NCBI GenBank assembly: GCA_963580285.1
Contig: OY757024.1
Span: 123,504,045-123,568,044, forward strand
DNA from: Lucinisca nassula
Taxonomy: Eukaryota > Mollusca > Bivalvia > Lucinida > Lucinidae
Length of the DNA: 64,000 nt
Direction: 5' to 3'
Each line of letters begins with the position of its first letter. The stretch's first letter is position 1. Shown piece by piece: positions 42,548-53,221 of this stretch. Position numbers and translations under genes: made by a program. The notes below the pieces were generated by a model, which had not been told where the DNA came from, did not search any database, and saw nothing but the letters and a program-made list of their open reading frames with translations.

Positions 42548-45500
42548 TAAACAAGAGGGCCATGATGGCCCTGGATCGCTCACCTGATCCATAGTGTAAC
42601 AAGTGGGCCCCAGAGAGGGCCATTATTGGCCCCAGGGTTTTAATGTGCATAATGTTGAGGGAGGTCTTAAAGGTGAAGCTTCATACCAAACATCAACAAA
42701 GGCTATAATTAGAACAATCTTGGCAAAGGTCCACTAGATAAAGCTACACATCAAATTTCAAAGACCTGGGCCTTGCAGTTTCAGAGAAGAAGATTTTTTT
42801 TAAAGATATTCCCTACATAAGCCTATGCAAAACCAAATGGCCCCAGGGCTATATAAATCTATGTAAAAACAAAGGGCCCCGGCCCGGGGTGGGGGCATTT
42901 GTGGCCCCAGGGCTATAATTTGAACAATCTTGGTAGAGGTCCACTAGATAAAGCTCCATACTAAATATCAAAGGCCTTGGCCTTGCAGTTTCAGAGAAGA
43001 TTTTTAAAGATTTCCCTATATAAGTCTATGCAAAACCAAAGGGCCCCGGAGCGGGGACATTTTTGGTACCAGGGCTATAATTTGAATAATTTTGATAGAG
43101 GTCCACTAGATGCAGCTTCATACCAAATATCAAAGACCCAGGCCTTGTGGTTTCAGAGAAGAAGATTTTTGAAGATTTTCCCCATGTAAGTCTATGTAAA
43201 ACCATAGGGCCCCAGAGTGGGGGCATTTTTGGCCCCAGGGCTATAATTTTAACAATCTTGGTAGAGGTCCATTAGATGCAACTTCATACCAAATTTCAAA
43301 GTCCTGGGCCTTGTGGTTTCAGAGAAGATTTTTAAAGATTATCCCTATATAAGTCTATGTAAAACCAAAGGGCCCCGGGACGGGGCCACTTTTGGCCCCA
43401 GCACTATAATTTGAATCATCTTGGTAGGGGTCCTTTAGAAGAAGCTTCATACCAAATATAAAAGACCTAGGCCTTGTGGTTTCAGAGAAGAAGATTTTTA
43501 AAGATTTTCCCTATATAAGTCTATGTAAAACCAAAGGGCCCCTGAGCGGGGGCATTTTTGGCCCAAGGGCTATAATTTGAACAATCTTGGTAGGGGTCCA
43601 CTAGATGAAGCTTCATACAAAATATCAAAGTCCTGGGCCTTGCGGTTTCAGAGAAGAAGATTTTTAAAGATTTTCCCTATATAAGGCCATGTAAAACCAA
43701 AGGGTCCCAGTCGGAGGCTTTTTTTGCCCCAGCACTATAATTTGAACAATCTTGGTAGGGGTCCACTAGATAAAGCTTAATTCCAAATATCAAAGTCCTG
43801 GGCCTTGCAGTTTCAGAGCAGAAGATTTTTAAAGATTTTCCCTATATAAGCCTATGTAAAACCAAAGGGCCCGGCGGCGGGGACATTTTTGGCCTCAGCA
43901 CTATCATTTGAATAATCTTGTTAGGGGTCTTTTAGATGAAGCTTCATACCAAATATAAAAGACCTAGGCCTTGTGGTTTCAGAGAAAAGGATTTTTAAAG
44001 ATTTTCCCTATATAAGTCTATGTAAAAACAAAGGGCCCCTGAGCGGGGGCATTTTTGGCCCAAGGGCGATAGTTTGAACAATCTTGGTAGAGGTCCATTG
44101 GATGAAGCTTCATTCTAAATATCAAAGTCCTGGACCTTGCGGTTTCAGAGAAGAAGATTTTTAAAGATTTTCCCTATATAAGTCTATGTAAAACCAAAGG
44201 GCCCCTGAGCAGGGGGATTTTTGGCCCAAGGGCTATAATTTGAACAATCTTGGTAGGGGTCCACTAGATGAAGCTTCATACAAAATATCAAAGTCCTGGG
44301 CCTTGCGGTTTCAGAGAAGAAGATTTTTAAAGATTTTCCCTATATAAGCCTATGTAAAACCAAAGGGCCCCAGGTGGAGGCTTTTTTTGCCCCAGCACTA
44401 TAATTTGAACAATCTTGGTAGGGGTCCACTAGATAAAGCTTAATACCAAATATCAAAGTCCTGGGCCTTGCAGTTTCAGAGCAGAAGATTTTTAAAGATT
44501 TTCCCTATATAAGCCTATGTAAAACCAAAGGGCCCGGGGGTGGGGACATTTTTGGCCTCAGCACTATCATTTGAATAATCTTGTTAGGGGTCTTTTAGAT
44601 GAAGCTTCATACCAAATATAAAAGACCTAGGCCTTGTGGTTTCAGAGAAAAGGATTTTTAAAGATTTTCCCTATATAAGTCTATGTAAAAACAAAGGGCC
44701 CCTGAGCGGGGGCATTTTTGGCCCAAGGGCGATAATTTGAACAATCTTGGTAGAGGTCCAATGGATGAAGCTTCATTCTAAATATCAAAGTCCTGGACCT
44801 TGCGGTTTCAGAGAAGAAGATTTTTAAAGATTTTCCCTATATAAGGCCATGTAAAACCAAAGGGCCCCGGAACGGGGGCATTTTTTGCCCCAGCACTATA
44901 ATTTGAACAATCTTGGTAGGGGTCCACGAGCAAGATTGATGATGATTGGACCAAAAATGTGGCCTTTAGAGTGTTCACAAGGTTTTTCCATGATTTGACC
45001 TACTGACCTACATTTGACCCGACATGACCAATATTCAAATTTGACCGAGATATTGTCATGACAATCATTCTGAGCAAGTTTAATGATGATTGGACCATAA
45101 CTGTGCCCTCTAGTGTGTTCACAAGGTTTTTCTATGATTTGACCTACTGACCTACTTTTTGACCCAACATGACCCATATTCAAACTTGACTGAGATATTG
45201 TCAGGATGATTATTCTGAGCAAGTTTGATGATGATTGGACCATAACTGTGCCCTCTAGAGTGTTCACAAGGTTTTTCTATATATTGACCTACTGACCTAC
45301 TTTTTGACCCGACATGACCCATATTCAAACTTGACCGAGATATTGTCACAATGATCATTCTGAGCAAGTTTGATGATAATTGAACCATAACTGTGCCCTC
45401 TAGAGTGTTCACAAGGACTATCTATGGTTTGACCTACTGACCTACTTTTTGACCCTACATGATCCATATTCGAACCTGACCGAGATATTGTCATGATAAT

Positions 45501-45802
45501 TATTCTGAGCAAGTTTGATGATGATTGGACCAAAACTGTGCCCTCTAGAGTGTTCACAAGGTTTTTCTATGATTTGACCTACTGACCTACTTTTTCACCC
45601 GACATGACCCATATTCGAACTTGACCGAGATATTGTCATGATGATCATTCTGAGCAAGTTTGATGATGATTGGACCAAAACTGTGGCCTCTAGTTTGTTC
45701 ACAAGAAAAAGTTTACGCACGACGGACGACGGACGACGCACGACGACGCCGGACATCTTACGGTCACAAAAGCTCACCATGACCTTCGGTCAGGTGAGCT
45801 AA
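42548..45802 (+). repeat. Array 2: 166-bp units plus 145-bp units, CAAGAGGGCC...GGTGAGCTAA element
   Basis: The 5' end CAAGAGGGCCATGATGGCCC contains a hairpin, followed by GCTCACCTG. About 14 units of 166 bp run to about 44925. Then 5.3 units of 145 bp (44928-45705) carry GAGCAAGTTTGATGATGATT GG and GACCTACTGACCTACTTTTT. The end is ACGCACGACGGACGACGGAC, then hairpin AGCTCACCATGACCTTCGGT CAGGTGAGCTAA. The start's GCTCACCTG and the end's CAGGTGAGC are inverted. The reading frames inside (for example 44896-45780) are repeat translations. It lies in the PINCH intron, oriented against the gene. Confidence 0.88.
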
Positions 45803-46122
45803 AAAAAGGAATGAAAAACAAAAAATGAGTAAAAAAAACGAAAGAAAAAAAAAATTCATTGCAAAAAGAAAGAAAAGAAAAATAAACGGAAAAAAAAAGA
45901 AAAGAAAAAACGAGAAAAAAAGGAAAAAAAAAAAAGAAAATTCCATTCCTCCACGGGGGTTTGAACTCACGCCCCTCAGATTCATAGCACAAATTAATCC
46001 AGTTATTGGTCGGAAATGGTTGGGACGGACGGACGGACAGACACCGGAGGGTATATTGTAATATCCCAGCACTATCGTGTGATGGGGTATAACAAAAAGA
46101 AGAAAAGGGTGAAAAAAAAAGG
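45803..46122 (+). repeat. A-rich spacer plus ATACCCC family 3' end, copy 3
   Basis: AGGAATGAAAAACAAAAAAT GAG and long A/G-rich sequence. TTTGAACTCACGCCCCTCAG ATTCATAG (inverted tRNA-SINE head E remnant) follows, then the ATACCCC family end with GGACGGACGGACAGACACCG and its hairpin. Confidence 0.7.
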
Positions 46123-48953
46123 GAACAAGAGGGCCCAGAGGGCCCTGGTTCGCTCACCTGATCCAAAGCATAACAAGTGGGCCCCGGGCAGGGTCAATTT
46201 TGGCCCCAGGGCTAAAATTTGAACAATCTTGGTAGAGGTCCACAAGATGAAGCTTCCTATCGAATATGAAAGACCTGGGCTTTCTGTTTTCAGAGAAAAA
46301 GATTTTAAAGGTTTACCCTGCATATAAAAGTCTTTGTAAAACAAGATTTTCCCTATATAAGTCTATGTTAAACCAAAGGGCCCCAAAGGGGCATTTTTGG
46401 CCCCAGTGCTATAATTTGAACAATCTTGGAAGAGGTCCACTAGCTGAAGCTTCATAACAAATATCAAAGACCTAAGCCGCCTTGTGTTTCAGAGAAGATG
46501 ATTTTTAAAGATTTTCCCTATATAAGTTGATGTAAAACCAAAGGGCCAAATGGCGGGGGCATTTTTGGTCTCAGGGCTATAATTTGAACAATCTTTATAG
46601 AGGTCCACTAGCTGAAGCATCATAACAAATATCGAAGACCTAAGCCTTGTGGTTTCAGAGAAGAAGATTTTTCAAGATTTTCCCTATATAAGGCTATGTA
46701 AAACCAAAGGGCCCCGGAGCGGGGGCATTTTTGGCCCGAGGGCAATAATTTGAACACTCTTGGTAGAGGTCCACAAGATGAAGCTTCATACCAAATATCA
46801 AAGACCTTGGCCTTGCAGTTTCAGAGAAGAAGATTTTTCAAGATTTTCCCTATATAAGCCTATGTAAAACAAAAGGGCCCTGGTGCGGGGCATTTTTGAC
46901 CCCAGCACTATAATTTGAACAATCTTGGTAGGGGTCTACTAGATGAAGCTTCACACTAAATATCAAAGACCTGGGCCTTGAGGTTTCAGAGAAGAAGATT
47001 TTTCAAGATTTTCCCTATATAAGCCCATGTAAAACCAAAGGGCCCCCCGTGCGGGGGGCATTTTTAGCTCCAGCACTATAATTTGAACAATCTTGGTAGG
47101 GGTCCACTAATGAAGCTTCATACCAAATATCAAAGACCTGGGCCTTGCAGTTTCAGAGAAGAAGATTTTTCAAGATTTTCCCTATATAAGCCTATGAAAA
47201 ACAAAAGGGCCCTGGTGCGGGGGCATTTTTGGCCCCAGCACTATAATTTGAACAATGTTGGTAGGGGTCCACTTGATGAAGCTTCATACCAAATATCGAA
47301 GACCTGGGCCTAGCGGTTTCAGAGAAGAAGATTTTTCAAGATTTTCCCTATATAAACCCATGTAAAACCAAAGGGCCCCCGTGCGGGGGCATTTTTAGCT
47401 TCAGCACTATAATTTGAACAATCTTGGTAGGGGTCCACTAAATAATGCTTCATACCTAATATCAAAGACCTGGGCCTAGCAGTTTCAGAGAAGAAGATTT
47501 TTAAAGATTTTCCCTATATAAGCCCATGTAAAACCAAAGGGCCCCCGTGTGGGGGCATTTTTGGCCCCAGCACTATAATTTGAACAATCTTGGTAGGGGT
47601 CCACCAGATGAAGCTTCATACCAAATATCAAAGACCTGCGCCTTGCGGTTTCAGAGAAGAAGATTTTTCATGATTTTCCCTATATAAGCCCATGTAAAAC
47701 CAAAGGGCCCCCGTGCGGGGGCATTTTTAGCTTCAGCACTATAATTTGAACAATCTTGGTAGGGGTCCACTAGATAAAGCTTCATACCTAATATCAAAGA
47801 CCTGGGCCTTGCGGTTTCAGAGAAGAAGATTTTTAAAGATTTTCCCTATATAAGCCCATGTAAAACCAAAGGGCCCCCGTGCGGGGGCATTTTTGGCCCC
47901 AGCACTATAATTTGAACAATCTTGGTAGGGGTCCACTAGATGAAGCTTCATACCAAATATCAAAGACCTGGGCCTTGCGGTTTCAGAGAAGAAGATTTTT
48001 CAAGATTTTCCCTATAAAAGCCCATGTAAAACCAAAGGGCCCCCGTGCGGGGGCATTTTTAGCTCCAGCACTATAATTTGAACAATCTTGGTAGGGGTCC
48101 ACTAGATGAAGCTTCATACCAAATATCAAAGATCTGGGCCTTGCAGTTTCAGAAAAGAAGATTTTTAAAGATTTTCCCTATATAAGCCCATGTAAAACCA
48201 AAGGGCCCCCGTGCGGGGGCATTTTTGGCCCCAGCATTATAATTTGAACAATCTTGGTAGGGGTCCACTAGATGAAGCTTCATACCAAATATTAATGACC
48301 TGGGCCTTGCGGTTTCAGAGAAGAAGATTTTTCAAGATTTTCCCTATATAAGCCCATGTAAAACCAAAGGGCCCCCGTGCGGGGGCATTTTTAGCTCCAG
48401 CACTATAATTTGAACAATCTTGGTAGGGGTCCACTAGATGAAGCTTCATACCAAATATCAAAGATCTGGGCCTTGCAGTTTCAGAGAAGAAGATTTTTTA
48501 AAGATTTTCCCTATATAAGCCCATGTAAAACCAAAGGGCCCCCGTGCGGGGGCATTTTTGGCCCCAGCACTATAATTTGAACAATCTTGGTAGGGGTCCA
48601 CTAGATGAAGCTTCATACAAAATATCAAAGACCTGGGCCTTGCGGTTTCAGAGAAGAAGATTTTTTAAGTTTTCGGTGAAAAAAGTCTATTTTTGGCTAC
48701 TGTGACCTATATGTGCAACGGACCGGAACCATTTGAACAACTTTGAAAGGGGACCACCTAGGGATCATTCCTGTGAAGTTTGGTCAAAATCCGATCAGTG
48801 GTTTAGGAGGAGATGTCGTTTGAAGAAAAGTTTACGGACGCACGCACGGACGCACGCACGCACGCACGCACGGACGCACGGACGCACGACGGACGACGGA
48901 CAAAAAGTGATCCCAAAAGCTCACCTTGTCACTATGTGACAGGTGAGCTAAAA
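46123..48953 (+). repeat. Array 3: 166-bp units with dimeric higher-order structure
   Basis: Starts CAAGAGGGCCCAGAGGGCCC. About 15 units of 166 bp follow; exact spacing of GGGCCCCCGTGCGGGGGC starts at 47705, 47871, 48037, 48203 and 48369 is 166. From about 47030 onward, units with TTTTTAGCTxCAGCAC alternate with TTTTTGGCCCCAGCAC. The end is GACGCACGCACGG-type repeats (48836-48900) and hairpin AGCTCACCTTGTCACTATGT GACAGGTGAGCTAA. Confidence 0.9.
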
Positions 48954-49096
48954 AAAAGGAATGAAAAACCAAAAATGAGGAAAATTAAAAAAAAAAAAAA
49001 AAAAAAAATAAATTCATTGCCAAAATGAAAAAGAAAGAAAAAGAAAAAAGAACACACACAAAAAAAAAAAAAAGAAAAAACGAAAAAAAAAAAAAA
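48954..49096. repeat. A-rich low-complexity spacer
   Basis: AGGAATGAAAAACCAAAAAT GAGG followed by A runs; homologous to 45803-45940. Confidence 0.85.
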
Positions 49097-49196
49097 AAAA
49101 TTCCATTCCTCGACGGAGATTTGAACTCACGCCCCTCAGATTCATAGTCAACAATAGGATTTGTAGTCCAGCACTCTAACCACTACACTGGCAGTG
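49097..49196 (-). mobile_element. tRNA-derived SINE head (family E)
   Basis: The minus strand GCCAGTGTAGTGGTTAGAGT GCTGGACTACAAATCC with GAGTTCAAATCTC is a tRNA-like A/B-box pair. It ends in T-rich sequence (plus-strand A run). A head-only remnant lies at about 45945-45990. Confidence 0.7.
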
Positions 49197-49199
49197 ATA

Positions 49200-49805
49200 A
49201 TCAATGTATTTCATAAATTAAAGGAATAAATGCGCAGAAACTATTTAATGGGAATTGTTAACGACCAATTTTTCGTTAAATGTTAACGCATTTTGTGTAT
49301 TCACAACACAAAACCTGCTTATTATGGTCGTTTATACATCAGTGCAGTTTCATCCAAATATTCCATATAGTAAAGGAATAAGTCCCCAAAAACCATTTAA
49401 TCGGAATTTTTAACGACCATAATTCCGTTAAATGTTAATGTATTTTGCCCATTTACAATCCCAAACCACTCATACCCAATGCCAATGTGTATACAAAATT
49501 TGAAGAAAATCCGTGAAAAAATATTCAAGTTATTGATCGGAAACGCCCCAAAACCCCTTATTTTGAACTAAAAAGGGCCATAACTCTGGCAAATGTTAAC
49601 GGATTTTGCCCATTAACAATCCCATACCACTCATTCCCGATATATACATGTATGCAAAATTTGAAAAAAATTCGTTAAAAATTACTCAAGTTATCGATCG
49701 GAAATGGTGCGGACGGACGGACGGACATACGGACGGACGGACGGACGGACAGACACCAGAGGGTATAACATAATACCCCACCACTATCGTGTGGTGGGGT
49801 ATAAA
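49200..49805 (+). mobile_element. Helitron-like element, ATACCCC hairpin family, long copy
   Basis: Diverged units with AATGTTAACGxATTTTGCCC ATTxACAATCCCA and AAATTTGAAGAAAATCCGTG. Then (ACGG)n (49712-49750), ATACCCCACCACTATCGTGT GGTGGGGTATA (perfect hairpin 49780-49803) and AAAA. Confidence 0.75.
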
Positions 49806-50360
49806 AAGAGAATATATGAATCCCAGAGCCCTATTGAATAGGGCTTCTTCAATACATGTATATGGATATTTGAGGCTATGGGAAGAATTCTCTCGGGGAA
49901 TCAATATGGAGTTTAAATTAACCATGGTAAATAAGCCATTTTATTTTATGCTTTGAAATAAATGCATATCGGAAAAAATAATAATGATATTTCACACTGT
50001 GAAAATAAAGAAAATATATGATATTTTCACATATGATATTTTCACAATGTGAAAAATAACATGGCCTTGTTATTTTCACAGTAGCAGCCAGGACTACCTT
50101 TTCTTGCCAAAAGTCTTATGTTACCAATAAAATAATTCTGTAAAATACCTTGAAAACTACTCTTTGAACTGTAAAAATGCTGTTTTCAAAATGGCGATCT
50201 GTTTATGTTTTGAAACTGAAAGCTGTGATGTCATATATGACGCGCCAGCTCAAAATTGTGACTTATGATACGATTGATCAATTACTGTAAATATTTATCA
50301 GTATAAATTTATAATTATAATTATCAGTATAAAATTAGAAAATAAAAAGAAAATTTACTT
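49806..50360. other. PINCH intron, small palindromes only
   Basis: ATATGATATTTTCACA / TGTGAAAA repeats (49985-50085) and nothing else recognised. Confidence 0.5.
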
Positions 50361-50495
50361 TTTTTCGGCGGATACCAAAAATACTTCATCTCGTGTGTTA
50401 AAAACATCTGAATTTTCACTCTTCGCACTCTTGAAAATTTGGATGTTGTCAACACACTCGATGAAATATTTTTGGTATCCACCTCAAAAATGTAA
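50361..50495. mobile_element. Snap-back MITE candidate
   Basis: TTTTTTCGGCGGATACCAAA AATACTTCATC pairs with GATGAAATATTTTTGGTATC CACCTCAAAAA; the inner GTGTTAAAAACATC/GATGTTGTCAACAC also pairs. Confidence 0.72.
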
Positions 50496-50567
50496 ATATC
50501 CTCCATGAAGTTCCACTGGATATGGTAACTTCAGTGCTAGCTGTAATGTTTTCTATGTGAAATGTAT

Positions 50568-50885
50568 TAGAATCATAATCAGAATTATAACTGGTGACAC
50601 ATCAAATGACATTCATACACCAGGACCTGTGATGGGAAGTTAGTCCCTAGCTCTTACCAAAGAGATAAACTTAGCTACACTATCCTCAGAACCTTCAGCT
50701 GTGGAAATGATTGAATGGGGAAGGGCATTCCAATCTGTAATGGTTTGAGGGAAGAACAATTCTTTATAAAGGTCAGTTCTTGCAGTAGGGGTCTGAAATG
50801 CCAGTGAATGATGATTTCTACAGTGCCTAGCTCGAGGAATAAGGTCATCTGTTTGGATGCAGAATGCATCCTTTAGTCCTTTGCT
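50568..50885 (-). pseudogene. LINE 3' fragment (same family as 25566-26545)
   Basis: Aligns with 25566-25880: AATCAGAATTATAACTGGTG ACAC, GACATTCATACACCAGGACC TG, AAGGGCATTCCAATCTxTAA TGG. Minus-strand frames give only scraps of the FxRTIxxWNxLP region and are broken. Probably 5' truncated on insertion. Confidence 0.8.
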
Positions 50886-51126
50886 AACTTTGTTAACCCA
50901 TACATATTTTAAGATCGTACAAGGCAGTAAACTGATAAATAGAATATCAAGTCTGTGTCATTTCATATCCAGTTTACAAGCATGCTCAAAGCCTTGCCTG
51001 ATAAACTTGATATCAACAGACACGAACCTGGTATTGTCTCTGTCTCAGTGAAGGCTCATTTCATAAAATTCCTATGAAATGGTCACTTGTGTAAGATCAT
51101 GTATATGTAAGAACAAAGGGACATAC

Positions 51127-51219
51127 CTGATGATAATGTATTTCACAGTAAGCCAGACCTTTCTTCTCGTAGTGACGAGTTCCAAAGAATGGTTTCTCAC
51201 ATTTGGCACAAACAAAATG
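51127..51219 (-). CDS. LIMS1: PINCH/LIMS exon: LIM4 second zinc finger
   Basis: A 93-nt, phase 0-0 exon of 31 codons begins [20 protein letters not shown] and ends YCEIHYHQ. It carries the C-x2-C pair and the later Cys/His pair of the second LIM4 zinc finger. The acceptor is TTTCAG and the donor GTATGT. The 9.9-kb intron upstream and the 10.6-kb intron downstream both hold long arrays of related 166-bp-type units in the same orientation, so this exon sits between two potential recombination substrates. Confidence 0.93.
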
Positions 51220-51245
51220 CTGAAATTGTAAAAAAACAATTGATT

Positions 51246-51564
51246 CTGTTTGTTTGTTTGTTTGTTTGTATTGGAGTTTAACGGACCAGTCAACACTATT
51301 TTAAGTCATTTTTGAGCTGGTCAGTTTACCTATCCACACTTTTCCTGGGCATGCTTATACGTAAGCAGATAACCTGTACAGTGCACATTCTTTTACCAGA
51401 AATTGACACTTGCCCTTCTTGAATCAGCGGAAGGGAGAAAATGACCATAGTAAAGATTTCATGATCAATCTCCACAATAGAATGTTGCCGACCCTGGCAG
51501 GTAGCAAACTCACGTCCTGATCATCAGTAAGATGCGCATCCAATGTGCTACCGAGGATGGCAAT
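51246..51564 (-). mobile_element. SINE family A next to PINCH exon
   Basis: (GTTT)n at the plus-strand start, ATTGGAGTTTAACGGACCAG TCAACACTATTTTAAG, body, and head CATCCTCGGTAGCACATTGG on the minus strand. It starts 26 bp upstream of the acceptor side of the exon at 51127-51219. Confidence 0.85.
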
Positions 51565-51589
51565 AAATGATTCTGATATGTTATCTTAA

Positions 51590-52631
51590 CCCTTAAGATG
51601 CCAAGAACACCATGCATTGGAAACTGTCATCTGTTCATGTGGTCTGGCGCATCTTCTTGCAAACTTAAAAAAAAAAAAAATTGCATACAGGTAAACAGTG
51701 TAGACCCTGATTAGACTGCTCCTAGAGGAACAGTCTGATCTGGGTCTACACTGTTTGCAAAAAAATGACTTTAAAAGTAACCAGCAGATGACACAGGAAT
51801 TCCGCCGAAGGCTATGTCGCGTCTGTGGTGGCGCAGAGTCAATGAACCATGAAATCTAGGCCAAGGTCAAACATTGATGCTTGCATAAAAGTTGCCATTC
51901 CTAGCTGGCAGCTTGTACTAAGTATCATTAATGAAGCTCTAATAGTTCTTGAGAAATGAACTTAAACATCAGGTTGAACACTAGGGTTAATGCAATAGTT
52001 CACTAAGTTAGTGAACCATGAAATTTAGGTCAAGGTCAAATATGGATGCTTGCATAACAGTTGTCATCCCTAGGTTCCAGTATGTACTAAGTATCATAAA
52101 TAAAGCTCATATAGTTCTTTTGAAATGAACTTGACCAGTAGGGTGAACGCTAGGATGGTCGCAATGTTTCACAAAGTCAGTGAATTGTAGGTCAAGTCAA
52201 ATATGGATGCTTGCATTAAAATTGCCATCCTTAGATACCAGGTTGTACCAAGTATCATTATTGAAGCTCTTATAGTTCTTGAGAAATGAACTCGACCATT
52301 AGGGCGAATGCTAGGGTGGTTGCAATATTTTACAAAGTCTGTGAATCATAAAATGTAGGTAAAGGTCAATTATGGATGCTTGCATTTCAGTTACCATCCC
52401 CAGATACAAGTTTGTACCAAGTATCATTAATGAAGCTCTCATAGTTCTTGAGAAATTAACTTGACCATTAGGGTGAAGGCTAGGGTGGTCGCCAATGTTG
52501 ACGAACTGATGGAAGGATGAACGAACGGACAAACGGACGGAAAATCAGACAACTTTATCCTGCCATGCTAATAGCAGGCGCTACAAAAAGCAGACAACAA
52601 TTGTTGTGATTGGCGTCTGACAGCATATGGG
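51590..52631. mobile_element. TTAA-flanked MITE (H11) enlarged by a nested tandem element
   Basis: TTAA at 51586-51589 and 52632-52635. Left half CCCTTAAGATGCC to palindrome CAGTGTAGACCCTGATTAGA and TCTGATCTGGGTCTACACTG; right half CAATTGTTGTGATTGGCGTC TGACAGCATATGGG. Confidence 0.8.
51794..52589 (+). mobile_element. Helitron-like tandem element, AATTCCGCC family, copy 1
   Basis: GGAATTCCGCCGAAGGCTAT GTCGCG. Five units of about 146 bp follow, with AAGGTCAAAxATGGATGCTT GC and GAAGCTCTxATAGTTCTTGA GAAAT. The end is ACGGACAAACGGACGG and CCTGCCATGCTAATAGCAGG CGC. The host MITE's GCAGATGACA and GCAGACAACA flank it. Confidence 0.75.
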
Positions 52632-52664
52632 TTAATTTGCAATATACAAAAAAATTATGTCGCC

Positions 52665-52955
52665 CCCGCCCATAGGGGCTTGAAGAAATATATGGGCTGC
52701 AAGATGCTTCCACGCAGAGCTGAATCCGGCCCACACACTAGTACTGGTAAACCGCTTAGAGGATCTAAGCCTGCCCAGGAACCGCTGTGCGAGGTGGACC
52801 GTCCATGCTAATAAACCCTATTGGTTTCATTGGGCGACAGGGCTTGAGATGTCATTTCATCTCGGTGTCGGGTAAAAGTCCCACAAAATTGGAAGCAACG
52901 TCTCCAAAATGACCTTTACAGTGTTGACGGGGATGTTAAACCTCAAATCAAACAA
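52665..52955 (+). mobile_element. SINE family D
   Basis: CCCCGCCCATAGGGGCTTGA, GGGCTGCAAGATGCTTCC, AAACCGCTTAGAGGATCTAA and tail GTTGACGGGGATGTTAAACC TCAAATCAAA; followed at once by array 4. Confidence 0.87.
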
Positions 52956-53049
52956 GAGGGCCCAATGGCCCTATATCGCTCACCTGTGTACCAGAAAATC
53001 ATTAGTGTAGGAGACCACTTGATATTGCTACATACTAAATATCTAAGCT

Positions 53050-53221
53050 CAGGCAAAGCGGTGTCCATGCTTATAAACCCTACTGGTTTCATTGGGCAAC
53101 AGGGCTTGAGATGTAATTTCATCTCAATGTCTGGTAAAAGTCCCACAAAATTGGAAGAGACATCTCCAAAATGACCTATACACAGTGTTGATGGGGATGT
53201 AAAACCACAAATCAAACAAAA
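53050..53221 (+). mobile_element. SINE family D fragment nested in array 4
   Basis: AGGCAAAGCGGTGTCCATGC to GATGGGGATGTAAAACCACA AATC; it splits CTAAGCTC from TGTGCCTTATGG. Confidence 0.78.

Noticed and set aside
44896..45557. Minus-strand frames of 86-123 codons
   Set aside because: Translations of the 145-bp tandem repeat with repeated phrases and no protein family.
45764..46166. Frames rich in Phe/Lys of 78-130 codons
   Set aside because: Low-complexity A/G-rich spacer read on both strands.
42548..48953. CRISPR array
   Set aside because: Regularly spaced repeats, but units are contiguous 166-bp tandems without unique spacers, and the genome is eukaryotic.
48813..49028. Frame with THART repeats
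   Set aside because: Translation of the ACGC/ACGG tract at the end of array 3.
49097..49196. tRNA gene
   Set aside because: Head-only SINE remnant; a second degenerate copy occurs near 45945-45990 in the duplicated module.
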